Below are positions 8,465-16,107 of a stretch of DNA of 58,289 nt, in pieces. The position numbers and the translations under genes are program-made. Position 1 is the first letter of the stretch, and every line of letters begins with the position of its first letter. This DNA is from an uncultured Clostridia bacterium. Its GTDB lineage: Bacteria; Bacillota; Clostridia; Oscillospirales; Acutalibacteraceae. The notes beneath the pieces were generated by a model. That model did not search any database. It saw only the letters and a list, made by a program, of their open reading frames with translations, and was not told the origin of the DNA. Location: assembly GCA_945948515.1 (NCBI GenBank), contig CAMFBH010000010.1, forward strand, positions 1-58,289, in the 5' to 3' direction.

Positions 8465-9472
8465 ATGGAACAGCAAACTGAAAAGAAAAAAAGAAGCCTC
8501 AGCCTAATTCAGCCCACCTCAATTCCCACTCTCGGAAATTATATCGGAGCAATGAAGGGCTGGCCTCAGTTCCAAGATGAGTTTGAAACGGTTTTCGGCG
8601 TTGCAGATTTACATTCGATAACCGTAAGACAGGAGCCTGCTCATCTCAGAAAACTATCGAGCGATATGTTTGCAATGCTTCTTGCCTTGGGACTTGACCC
8701 TAAAAAAAGCATTGTTTTTATACAAAGCCATGTCCCTGCTCACAGTCAGCTCGGATGGCTTTTGAATTGCTACACTCAGTTTGGCGAGCTTTCAAGAATG
8801 ACTCAGTTCAAGGATAAGAGCAAGCAGCATCCCGACAATATCAACGCAGGGCTTTTCACCTATCCGTGTCTTATGGCTGCTGATATTCTTCTTTATCAGG
8901 CGGATGTCGTTCCGGTAGGAGCAGACCAAAAGCAGCATCTTGAAATTGCCCGCGATATTGCGGAACGCTTCAACGGTATTTACGGAAATGTTTTCACCGT
9001 TCCGGAGCCTTATATACCGAAATCGGGCGCAAGAGTTATGAGCCTTCAAGATCCTACTAAGAAAATGAGTAAGAGCGATCCAAACCCCAAAGGAACGGTT
9101 TATCTTACCGATGCTCCCGAGGTTATAATGAAAAAGTTCAAGAGCGCCGTTACCGACAGTGAAATGAGCGTTCGCTATGCCGAGGGTAAAGACGGTATTA
9201 ATAATTTAATGACCATTTACAGCGTTGTAACAGGGCTCAGCTATGAAGAAATTGAGCGCGATTTTGCCGGCAAGGGCTACGGCGATTTCAAAGCCGCAGT
9301 AGGCGAGGCGGTTGTTGAAGAGCTCCGCCCCGTAAGAGAAAGATTTGAAAAGCTCTCCGCCGATAAAGCATATCTTCAGGAGTGCTGGACTAAGGGCGCA
9401 GATATGGCTCAAAGAGTTTCTTCAAGAACCCTAACAAAAGCAATGAAAAAAATCGGCTTTTTGCTGAAATAA
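8465..9472 (+). CDS. trpS: Tryptophanyl-tRNA synthetase
   Basis: This 335-residue class I synthetase charges tRNA-Trp. The HIGH-equivalent region PTSIPTLGNYIGAMKGW lies at residues 17-33 and KKMSKSDPN at about residues 199-207. VPVGADQKQHLEIARDIAERF is the characteristic Trp-pocket segment. Full length. An AGGAGA ribosome site precedes the ATG. No T-box leader precedes it: the upstream gap is only 16 bases, so expression follows the operon. A strong terminator follows directly. Confidence 0.97.
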   Translation: MEQQTEKKKRSLSLIQPTSIPTLGNYIGAMKGWPQFQDEFETVFGVADLHSITVRQEPAHLRKLSSDMFAMLLALGLDPKKSIVFIQSHVPAHSQLGWLLNCYTQFGELSRMTQFKDKSKQHPDNINAGLFTYPCLMAADILLYQADVVPVGADQKQHLEIARDIAERFNGIYGNVFTVPEPYIPKSGARVMSLQDPTKKMSKSDPNPKGTVYLTDAPEVIMKKFKSAVTDSEMSVRYAEGKDGINNLMTIYSVVTGLSYEEIERDFAGKGYGDFKAAVGEAVVEELRPVRERFEKLSADKAYLQECWTKGADMAQRVSSRTLTKAMKKIGFLLK

Positions 9473-9478
9473 TTGTAT

Positions 9479-9517
9479 AAAACCATAGCCACCGGTTCAA
9501 CTGGTGGCTATGGTTTT
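9479..9517 (+). terminator. Intrinsic terminator after trpS
   Basis: A perfect 15-bp stem (9479-9493 with 9503-9517) has a 9-base loop and ends in a TTTT stretch. It closes the glyA-trpS transcription unit. Confidence 0.88.
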
Positions 9518-9562
9518 GGTTGTTTTACACAAAATTAGAGCGCCTTTTTCGGCGTTTTGACA

Positions 9563-9592
9563 TTGACGGAGTGTAGTAAAATATGTTATAAT
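9563..9592 (+). promoter_or_regulatory. Sigma-A-type promoter for the SCP2/aminotransferase/transketolase cassette
   Basis: -35 TTGACG (9563-9568), an 18-base spacer and a perfect -10 TATAAT (9587-9592), about 50 bases upstream of the first cassette gene. A second TTGACA at 9557-9562 is too far from the -10 to pair with it. Confidence 0.7.
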
Positions 9593-9642
9593 TTGTTTAT
9601 CTTTATTTAATAAAGTAATCAGCTATTTAAGGAGGAATTACT

Positions 9643-10407
9643 TTGAAAGAAGCAAAAGCAATGGCGTATGTCAATATGTACGGCGTACTCGGATCTTTGG
9701 AAAAGCTTTGCGAAATTGATACTGTGGCTAAGGATGTTTTAAAAACTCTTAAAAAGCCGGTTTCACTTTGCTTTGATGTAACAGGGGGTCCCTGTTGCAC
9801 TTTCCATTTCACAACAAACGGCTGCAAAATGACCGACGGTTCGGACGGCTGCACCTGCAAAATGAATTTTGCAAGTCCCGAAAAATTCAATGCACTTATT
9901 GATGACAGCAAACCCGGAATTCCGTCAAAGGGAATTGCGCAGGTTTTGTCTTTCCTTTTAGGACCTTTCACTAAGCTTACAAACCGTTTAACAGAGCTTC
10001 TCATGCCCAGCGAGGAGGCACTTAAGGATCGTGCGTTCTTTGAAGAGAGCACAATTCTTACCTTCTACACTATCGGCGGAGCGATTTCCGCTCTTGCAAA
10101 CTCAGATTCAATCAGTCAGCAGAGCGCTCTTTACACTGTTGACGGTGATGTCGTTATGGGCATCAAGGATGTTTGCTATGCAACAATTTCCGTTAAGAAT
10201 CACAAGTTTACAACAGTTAAAGAAAGAAAAGATAATCCCCGTGCAATCATGGAATTTGCGGACATTGATCTTGCTTACGGACTTTTCAACGGAACTGCTT
10301 CAACAATGGCGGCTCTTTGCAGCGGAAAAATCTATATGTCGGGCATGATTTCAATGGTAGATAACATTAACCGCATTCTTGACAGAGTTGCGGCTTATCT
10401 CGGTTAA
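9643..10407 (+). CDS. SCP2-like (sterol-carrier-fold) protein, unknown function
   Basis: The 254-residue soluble product has no signal peptide. Its C-terminal third (about residues 165-254) reads like an SCP2 lipid-binding fold: FADIDLAYGLFNGTASTMAA, then SGKIYMSGMISMVDNINRIL, matching the family's D-x-D, small-residue and Gk[IV]-x-x-G pattern. The first half (residues 40-110) looks like a second, degenerate copy and is cysteine-rich (CCTFHFTTNGCK, CTCKMNF). It starts at TTG 9643 with GGAGG 7 bases upstream; ATG 9661 is a possible but less well supported start. It is the first gene of a five-gene cassette, and the last gene (13702-14499) appears to be a distant paralogue. SCP2 membership is by eye. 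The ligand is unknown. Confidence 0.6.
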   Translation: MKEAKAMAYVNMYGVLGSLEKLCEIDTVAKDVLKTLKKPVSLCFDVTGGPCCTFHFTTNGCKMTDGSDGCTCKMNFASPEKFNALIDDSKPGIPSKGIAQVLSFLLGPFTKLTNRLTELLMPSEEALKDRAFFEESTILTFYTIGGAISALANSDSISQQSALYTVDGDVVMGIKDVCYATISVKNHKFTTVKERKDNPRAIMEFADIDLAYGLFNGTASTMAALCSGKIYMSGMISMVDNINRILDRVAAYLG

Positions 10408-10428
10408 TAAACAAGGAGGATTTGAATT

Positions 10429-11709
10429 ATGAGTAAATATCCGGAATATAAGCATGAAAAAAGCCAGGAATGGTTTCAGCGTGCTCTTAATGCAATCCCG
10501 TCAGGCGTTTACGGTCATCTCGGTCCGTCCGAAGGCCTTTTCCTTCCCATCACTAAATGGCCTCTTATGAGCGATCATGCAAAGGGTACATATTTTTGGG
10601 ATGTTGACGGAAATAAATATCTTGATTTTATGTGTGCTTACGGCCCCAATGTTCTCGGCTATTGCGATGATGATGTTGACGCTGCGGCAATCGAACAGCT
10701 CAAAACAGGCAACTGCACAACCTCTCCTTCATATAAAATGGTAGAGTGTGCTGAGCTTCTTAAAGATACTGTTGCAAGCGCAGACTGGGCTTTCTTCATG
10801 AAGAACGGCTCTGATGCAACAACATTTTCGGTAATGTGTGCACGCGCCCACACAGGAAAGAAAAAGATGTTCTTCCTCAAGGGCTATTATCACGGAGATT
10901 TCCAGTGGGCACAAAAGGTTGACTATCCCGGAATTCTTCCCGAAGAGGTTGCAAACAATGTTGTTGTTCCGTGGTTTGATATAGATGCTCTTCAGCAGGC
11001 TTATGATGCTTGCAACGGCGATGTTGCAGGTCTTATCGCTCAGCCCTATGACCACGGCAATTTCAAGGATAACGAATGTGCAACAAAGGAATATTGGGCT
11101 CAGGTTCGTAAGTTCTGCGACGATCACGGAATGGTTCTCATTTTCGACGATGTTCGTACAGGCTTCAGACTTGACCTTGCAGGCTCCGACCACTATTACG
11201 GAATTAAGGCAGACCTTATCTGCTTCTGTAAGGCTCTCGCAAACGGCTACAATATGTCTGCTCTTTGCGGCGGCGAGCATATGAAAGCAACCGCTTCAAG
11301 CGTTGTATATACAGGCTCATATTGGATGAGCGCAGAGCCATTTGCGGCTTGTCTTGCGTGCATTCCGAAAATGAAAAAGCTTGACACACCTAAAATGTTC
11401 CGTGAGATGGGAACAAAGCTTACAGAAGGCTTGAAGGCAGCAGGTGCCGAGCACGGCTTCAATCTTGTTGTTTCCGGTGAGCCGGCATTGTTCTATCTCC
11501 GAATAGCAAACGATGACAGCCTTATGCTTCATCAGGAGTGGATTGCAGAGTGCGTTTCAAGAGGTCTTTTCCTTGCTTCTCACCACAACCACTTTATGAA
11601 TGCCGCTGTAACAGATGAGGATATCAAGCTTGCTATTGATATTGCCGAGGATGCTTTCGGAGTTGTTGCAGCAAATCATCCCGAAATGGATTGGACACCG
11701 ATTAAATAA
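10429..11709 (+). CDS. Class III PLP aminotransferase (glutamate-1-semialdehyde aminotransferase-like)
   Basis: The 426-residue fold-type I enzyme is closest in layout to HemL-like class III aminotransferases. Seen are GTYFWDVDGNKYLDFMCAYG near the N-terminus, the FMKNGSDATTFSVMCARAHT segment (the family's N-G-S-[DE]-A-x-x-x-A-x-R-x-A-R-x-x-T), IFDDVRTGFR with the PLP-binding aspartate, and CFCKALANGYNMSALCG with the PLP lysine (residue 268). It is unlikely to be a heme-pathway enzyme because no heme genes are near. It sits between an SCP2-like gene and a split transketolase, 44 bases ahead of the latter. Aminating a ketose or aldehyde made by that transketolase is a reasonable inference. AAGGAGG precedes the ATG. 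Confidence 0.85.
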   Translation: MSKYPEYKHEKSQEWFQRALNAIPSGVYGHLGPSEGLFLPITKWPLMSDHAKGTYFWDVDGNKYLDFMCAYGPNVLGYCDDDVDAAAIEQLKTGNCTTSPSYKMVECAELLKDTVASADWAFFMKNGSDATTFSVMCARAHTGKKKMFFLKGYYHGDFQWAQKVDYPGILPEEVANNVVVPWFDIDALQQAYDACNGDVAGLIAQPYDHGNFKDNECATKEYWAQVRKFCDDHGMVLIFDDVRTGFRLDLAGSDHYYGIKADLICFCKALANGYNMSALCGGEHMKATASSVVYTGSYWMSAEPFAACLACIPKMKKLDTPKMFREMGTKLTEGLKAAGAEHGFNLVVSGEPALFYLRIANDDSLMLHQEWIAECVSRGLFLASHHNHFMNAAVTDEDIKLAIDIAEDAFGVVAANHPEMDWTPIK

Positions 11710-11753
11710 AAATAAGCATATTTATTTAAATATATATTAAGGGAGGAAATAAT

Positions 11754-12650
11754 ATGCCCAAAAAGGAACTCAAGCCGTTTGACAAAAGCGAATGGCTTCG
11801 CCTTGAAAAGAAGGCGGATGAAATGAGAAGAATGGCAATTCAAACAGCCATTTGGGGCGGTTCAGGTCATCTCGGAGGCTCTTTGAGCGCAATGGATGCC
11901 ATGGTAACTCTTTACTATCGCATAATGAACATTGATCCCGAGGATCCCGATTATGAGGACAGAGACCGTTTCATTTTATCAAAAGGTCATTGCGCAGTAG
12001 GCTATGCTCCTATTCTTTGCGATATCGGTTATATGCCGGTAGATGAGCTTAAAATTTTCAATCTCACCGGAGCAAAAATCGGTATGCACCTTGACTGCAA
12101 TAAGGTTAAGGGAACAGACTGTTCAACAGGCTCTCTCGGCCACGGAATTTCTCTTGCAGTAGGCTTTGCTCTTGCAGGCAGAGTTAACAAGAGAGATTAT
12201 ATGTGCTATTGCCTTACAGGCGACGGTGAGCTCAACGAGGGCTCAAACTGGGAGGCAGCAATGAGCGCAGCTCAGTTCAAGCTTTCAAATGTTGTTGTTC
12301 TTGCAGATAACAACAAATGTATGATTGATGGCAGAGTTGACGATGAAATGAAGGTTGAGCCTCTTGATAAGAAGTTTGAGGCTTTCGGTTTCCGCGTTAT
12401 CAGAGTTGACGGTCACAATATTAAGGAAATCAATAATGCTCTTGAGGATGCCGTTGCAAATCACGAAAACGGCGGAACTCAGCCGACTGCAATTATTCTT
12501 GATACTTTCAAGGGTGCCGGTGTTGACTTTATGCAGGATAATTATCTCTGGCATTACGGCTCTCTTGATGAGGCTATGGAGAAGCAGGCGAGCGACAGCC
12601 TTGACAAATATTATAAAGAACGCTGCGAGCGTGCAGAGAAGGAGGCGTAA
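11754..12650 (+). CDS. Transketolase, N-terminal (ThDP-binding) subunit
   Basis: The 298-residue product is the first half of a split transketolase. The ThDP/Mg motif starts GDGELNEG at residue 156 and ends with the ADNNK pair about 30 residues later. GGSGHLGGSLSAMDAMVTLY and RFILSKGHCAVGYAP carry the conserved substrate and cofactor histidines. Full length for the A subunit. GGAGG precedes the ATG. It is separated from its partner by only 2 bases. Its place beside an aminotransferase and SCP2-like genes, away from other pentose-phosphate genes, suggests a dedicated pathway rather than housekeeping. Confidence 0.92.
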   Translation: MPKKELKPFDKSEWLRLEKKADEMRRMAIQTAIWGGSGHLGGSLSAMDAMVTLYYRIMNIDPEDPDYEDRDRFILSKGHCAVGYAPILCDIGYMPVDELKIFNLTGAKIGMHLDCNKVKGTDCSTGSLGHGISLAVGFALAGRVNKRDYMCYCLTGDGELNEGSNWEAAMSAAQFKLSNVVVLADNNKCMIDGRVDDEMKVEPLDKKFEAFGFRVIRVDGHNIKEINNALEDAVANHENGGTQPTAIILDTFKGAGVDFMQDNYLWHYGSLDEAMEKQASDSLDKYYKERCERAEKEA

Positions 12651-12652
12651 GT

Positions 12653-13663
12653 ATGGGCGGAATGACATATACAATGACAGATACAACCAAGCTTTCAACA
12701 GCAGAGTGCTACGGTATTGCGCTTTGTGAGCTTGGTGAAGAGCATCAGGATGTTGTTGCTCTTACAGCCGACCTTGCTAAATCAACAAAAATCGGAATGT
12801 TCGGTGAGCATTTCCCCGACAGATTTTTTAATGTAGGTATTGCAGAGCAGAATCTTTTCGGCGTTGCGGCAGGTATGGCTAAAAACGGACTTATTCCGTT
12901 TGCATCAACCTTTGCTATCTTTACCGCTGCTCGTTCTCTTGACCAGATTCACACAGATATCTGCTATCAGAATGTTCCCGTAAAGATTATTGCAACTCAC
13001 GCAGGAACATCTTTCGGTCAGGCAGGCTCAACTCACCATTCTCTTATTGATATGGCTTGTATGAGAGCTCTCCCGAATATGACTGTTATTTGCCCCTGTG
13101 ACGGCTCCGAAACTTATCATGCAGTTAAGGCTGCTTATGATATTCCCGGTCCTGTTTATATCAGAATTAACCGTGGCTTTGATCAGGTTATTTATAAGAA
13201 TATTGACGATTGCAAGTTTGACTACAAAAAGGCAACCGTTATGAATGAGGGTACCGATATTACAATTATCGCGTGCGGCTCATGCGTATTTGAGGCAATG
13301 CAGGCAGCTCGTATGGCAGAGGCTGATGCAGGGCTCAAGGTTCGCGTTCTCAATATGCACACAATCAAGCCCCTTGATGAAGAGGCTGTTCTCAGTGCCG
13401 TTATGGACACAAGAAGAATTATTACCGCAGAAGACCACGAGGTTATGGGCGGATTAGGCTCTGCCGTTGCAGAGGTTGTTGCAAAATCAGGTAAGGCCTG
13501 CGCATTTAAAATGCTCGGTCATCAGAATGCATTTTCAACAATCGGTCTTCAGGAAGACTTGCTTGCTATGGCTAAGATTGATGCAAACGGCATCTCTGAG
13601 GCTATTCAGGAAATGATGCATGCAGACTTTGAAGCTGATGATGCTTGGGATGATGAATTCTAA
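12653..13663 (+). CDS. Transketolase, C-terminal (pyrimidine-binding) subunit
   Basis: The 336-residue second half of the split transketolase has the Pyr domain followed by the C-terminal domain. FFNVGIAEQNLFGVAAGMA holds the catalytic glutamate that activates ThDP. THAGTSFGQAGSTHHSLIDM is the conserved substrate-pocket region, and ITAEDHEVMGGLGSAVAE marks the C-terminal domain. AAGGAGG inside the end of the preceding gene serves ATG 12653; ATG 12662 is an alternative. Together with the upstream subunit it should transfer a two-carbon ketol unit between sugar phosphates or analogues. The acceptor is unknown. Confidence 0.92.
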   Translation: MGGMTYTMTDTTKLSTAECYGIALCELGEEHQDVVALTADLAKSTKIGMFGEHFPDRFFNVGIAEQNLFGVAAGMAKNGLIPFASTFAIFTAARSLDQIHTDICYQNVPVKIIATHAGTSFGQAGSTHHSLIDMACMRALPNMTVICPCDGSETYHAVKAAYDIPGPVYIRINRGFDQVIYKNIDDCKFDYKKATVMNEGTDITIIACGSCVFEAMQAARMAEADAGLKVRVLNMHTIKPLDEEAVLSAVMDTRRIITAEDHEVMGGLGSAVAEVVAKSGKACAFKMLGHQNAFSTIGLQEDLLAMAKIDANGISEAIQEMMHADFEADDAWDDEF

Positions 13664-13701
13664 AATCAAATCAATCATTATCACTGAAAGGAGTGTGTTT
13701 T

Positions 13702-14499
13702 ATGGCAAGCGATACAACCCGCTACACCAATAAAGTATTTATGGCAGCAGCGCTTCCGCTGTTAAAAACTATTGCAACCGATGTTCCCGAGCTCAAAAAG
13801 AAGTTTGAGGGAGTTGACGCAGTTTTTCAGGTTTCCGCAAAAAAGAACGCTGAGGAAAAAGAAGCAACACATTTCATTGTTGAAAACGGTGAGTGGAGCG
13901 TAAAACTCGGCGAGTATTTAGGTCAGAAGCCTATTGATGCAGAACTCGAGTTTTCTTCTCTTGAAAAAATGAATGAATTCTTCAAGGGCAAAATGACAGC
14001 TCTTCCGAAAATGAAAATAAAGTCATTCGGAAAATTCATAAAGTTTATGATGGTGCTCCTTAAAATGTCTTCTCTTTTAGGCATTAAGGTTCCTCCCGAG
14101 AATGATGAGGAGCTTTCGCTTCTTCTTTGCAAGCTCTATTTCTATCTTCTTTCATCGGGTATTTCTCAGCTCAATAAAATGGGCCATCCGGCAATTCATG
14201 AATGGGCAATGAAGAGTCCCGACCGCTGCTATCAGTGGGCTATTGAAGGTCATCCGGAATGCACGGCTTATATGAGAGTTAAAGCAGGAAAATCCCGTGC
14301 AGGAAGAGGGGAGTATAAGCGTTCAAAGCCGTTCTTCTGTATGAAGTTCGACTGTGCAACATCTGCTCTTAAAATTCTTCTCGGAACGGGCGATATGTTC
14401 CAAATGACTGCAAATCAGCAGCTTATTATGGAAGGTGCTCCCGAATTCGGTGTTCAAATCGGTGACTATATGATGCTTGTAGGCGAATTGGCATCATAA
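13702..14499 (+). CDS. Second SCP2-like protein of the cassette, unknown function
   Basis: The 265-residue soluble product closes the five-gene cassette. By eye it aligns with the first cassette gene: THFIVENGEW followed by ELEFSSLEKMNEFFKGK corresponds to FHFTTNGCKM followed by MNFASPEKFNALIDDSK, and a helical hydrophobic stretch follows in both. Its C-terminus (QQLIMEGAPEFGVQIGDYM) again resembles an SCP2-type tail. I start it at ATG 13702 with AAAGGAG upstream; GTG 13693 is in frame but overlaps that site. Two related lipid-fold proteins flanking enzymes suggest a hydrophobic or CoA/carrier-linked substrate, though this is inferred. No homologue of known function is recognised. Confidence 0.55.
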   Translation: MASDTTRYTNKVFMAAALPLLKTIATDVPELKKKFEGVDAVFQVSAKKNAEEKEATHFIVENGEWSVKLGEYLGQKPIDAELEFSSLEKMNEFFKGKMTALPKMKIKSFGKFIKFMMVLLKMSSLLGIKVPPENDEELSLLLCKLYFYLLSSGISQLNKMGHPAIHEWAMKSPDRCYQWAIEGHPECTAYMRVKAGKSRAGRGEYKRSKPFFCMKFDCATSALKILLGTGDMFQMTANQQLIMEGAPEFGVQIGDYMMLVGELAS

Positions 14500-14511
14500 A
14501 TTAAAATTACA

Positions 14512-14540
14512 TTGAAAAGCTTCCCGTATTGTAGTATAAT
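14512..14540 (+). promoter_or_regulatory. Strong sigma-A-type promoter for GNAT-mltG unit
   Basis: -35 TTGAAA (14512-14517), a 17-base spacer and a perfect -10 TATAAT (14535-14540). Transcription would begin near 14547, about 25 bases before the start codon at 14572. Confidence 0.75.
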
Positions 14541-14571
14541 TTTGTTATTACTTCAGTACGGGAGTTTTTTT
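14523..14571 (+). terminator. Candidate terminator of the cassette, overlapping the next promoter and ribosome site
   Basis: CCCGTATTG (14523-14531) pairs with CAGTACGGG (14554-14562) across a 22-base loop with one G-T pair. The right arm is followed by AG and seven T's. The arms span the -35/-10 spacer and the GGGAG ribosome site of the next gene. The loop is long, so terminator strength is uncertain. Confidence 0.45.
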
Positions 14572-15012
14572 ATGTTTGAAATAAAGTATTTGAATGCAGA
14601 ATGCGAAGAATTCAAGTATGTTCGTGAAATAAGGCAAAATGTGTTTATTGAAGAGCAGAAAATTGATTCCTCCGAGGAATGGGACAAGTTTGATTCGCCT
14701 GAAATGAAAACAGTTTTCGTTTTGGTATATTACAACGGTATTCCTGTCGGAACAGGAAGAATTATTAATAAAGACAGCTTTGTTAAGCTCGGAAGAATAG
14801 CTGTGCTGAAGCCTTACAGAAAGCTTCATGCCGGAAAGGCGGTTATAGAGTCTCTTGTTAAAAAAGCAAAAGAAAAAGGCTTCAATGATATTAGGGTGGA
14901 TGCACAAACTCAGGCAGTTGGCTTTTATGAGAAAGTGGGCTTTGAGGTTATTTCCGATGAAGAATTTCTCGATGCGGGAATACCGCACAAAGCAATGCGC
15001 TATGTAAAATAA
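14572..15012 (+). CDS. GNAT-family N-acetyltransferase
   Basis: The 146-residue single-domain acetyltransferase has the acetyl-CoA-binding motif A region as LGRIAVLKPYRKLHAGKAVI (R-x-x-x-x-[GA]-K/A-type loop) and the late motif GFYEKVGFEV. The layout FxVRxxVFIxEQxI at the N-terminus (YVREIRQNVFIEEQKI) is typical of the ElaA/YjcF-like GNAT branch. The start is ATG 14572 with GGGAG at 14560-14564; upstream in-frame codons lie in the promoter. It is 13 bases ahead of mltG. The substrate is not predictable. Confidence 0.85.
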   Translation: MFEIKYLNAECEEFKYVREIRQNVFIEEQKIDSSEEWDKFDSPEMKTVFVLVYYNGIPVGTGRIINKDSFVKLGRIAVLKPYRKLHAGKAVIESLVKKAKEKGFNDIRVDAQTQAVGFYEKVGFEVISDEEFLDAGIPHKAMRYVK

Positions 15013-15025
15013 CAGGAGGAGAATA

Positions 15026-16069
15026 ATGTCTGCAAAAAAGAGTTTTAAAGGAATAGCGGCTTTCCTTGTTGTTATTGCAATATTGGGCTGTGCGTCAGGC
15101 TTTGGATACGGATATATTCAAAACGATATAAACGGAAAAAGAAACAGCTCGCAAAGTGCCACAATAGAAATAACTCAGTATGATTACGCCTACGATGTTG
15201 GAATGAAGCTTAAAAATGCCGGAATTATAAAAAGCGATACGCTTTGGAATTATTGGATGGAGAAAAATCACTCGGGCTTTGCTTTTGTTTACGGTGAATT
15301 TAATTTTAAATCGGATATGAGCTATGAAGATATTGCAAACAAGCTTCAAAATCCGGATGTTTCACATGCGCTTGTTAAGGTAACAATTCCCGAAGGCTTC
15401 AATATATATGATATTGCCGCAAGGCTTGAAGAGGCAAGGGTGTGCTCAAAGAACGATTTCCTTGAATTCTGTAAAAACGGCGACGATGCTTTGAACGAGC
15501 AGTTTCCCTGGATTTCGGAGTTTCCCGAAAATGAACTTCGTGCATATAAGCTTGAGGGATTTCTTTTTCCTGCAACATATGATTTTGCCGAAAATACAAA
15601 TGCAAGGGATGTTGCAGTTTCAATGCTCAAAGCCTTTGATGACAGATATACCGATGAAATTCGTGAAGGCTGCAAAAAACTGAATATGAGCCTCTATGAT
15701 ATGATTACTCTTGCTTCAGTTGTTCAGGAGGAGGCGCTCACAAACGATTCTGCAAAAAATATTGCCTCTGTGTTTATCAATCGTCTCGGTATTAATCAAA
15801 AGCTTCAGAGCGATGTTACTATTTTTTATGCAAATAAGCTTAAGGAAAACGGCTATTCACAGGAGGTTCTCGATGCATATAATTGCTACAAGTGTGATGC
15901 GCTTCCGGCGGGTCCTGTTTGCAATCCCGGACTTGAGATAATTGATGCAACAATTAATTACAGTCAAACCGATTATTATTATTTCTTTTCCGATTTGCAG
16001 AATGAATTTCATTTTGCAAAAACATACAATGAGTTTGAAACGCTCAAAGCAAAATATCCGTGGCAATAA
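15026..16069 (+). CDS. mltG: Endolytic peptidoglycan transglycosylase MltG
   Basis: The 347-residue membrane-anchored YceG-like enzyme cleaves nascent glycan strands to terminate peptidoglycan synthesis. It has one N-terminal transmembrane helix (about residues 10-32) and a LysM-like region (YDVGMKLKNAGIIKSDTLW, about 50-70). The catalytic domain contains LASVVQEEA, with Glu-236 the probable catalytic residue, then ASVFINRL, LQSDVTIFYA and LPAGPVCNPGLEIIDATIN. Full length. AGGAGG precedes the ATG. Transcribed with the GNAT gene and ended by a bidirectional terminator. Confidence 0.93.
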   Translation: MSAKKSFKGIAAFLVVIAILGCASGFGYGYIQNDINGKRNSSQSATIEITQYDYAYDVGMKLKNAGIIKSDTLWNYWMEKNHSGFAFVYGEFNFKSDMSYEDIANKLQNPDVSHALVKVTIPEGFNIYDIAARLEEARVCSKNDFLEFCKNGDDALNEQFPWISEFPENELRAYKLEGFLFPATYDFAENTNARDVAVSMLKAFDDRYTDEIREGCKKLNMSLYDMITLASVVQEEALTNDSAKNIASVFINRLGINQKLQSDVTIFYANKLKENGYSQEVLDAYNCYKCDALPAGPVCNPGLEIIDATINYSQTDYYYFFSDLQNEFHFAKTYNEFETLKAKYPWQ

Positions 16070-16107
16070 AAAAACTGCGTGAAGTTAAATACTTCACGCA
16101 GTTTTTT
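16069..16107. terminator. Bidirectional intrinsic terminator
   Basis: A perfect 16-bp stem (16069-16084 with 16092-16107) has a 7-base loop, with A-run left and T-run right. It is shared by mltG and the convergent serine hydrolase, and it overlaps the last base of the mltG stop codon. Confidence 0.92.

Noticed and set aside
9541-9556. Short GCGCC/GGCGT hairpin downstream of trpS
   Set aside because: Only a 4-5 bp stem. The real terminator is the 15-bp stem just upstream, and this one overlaps the following promoter region by chance.
10729-11280. 183-codon open frame antisense to the class III aminotransferase
   Set aside because: Shadow of a conserved PLP-enzyme gene, with no start signal and no recognisable protein pattern.
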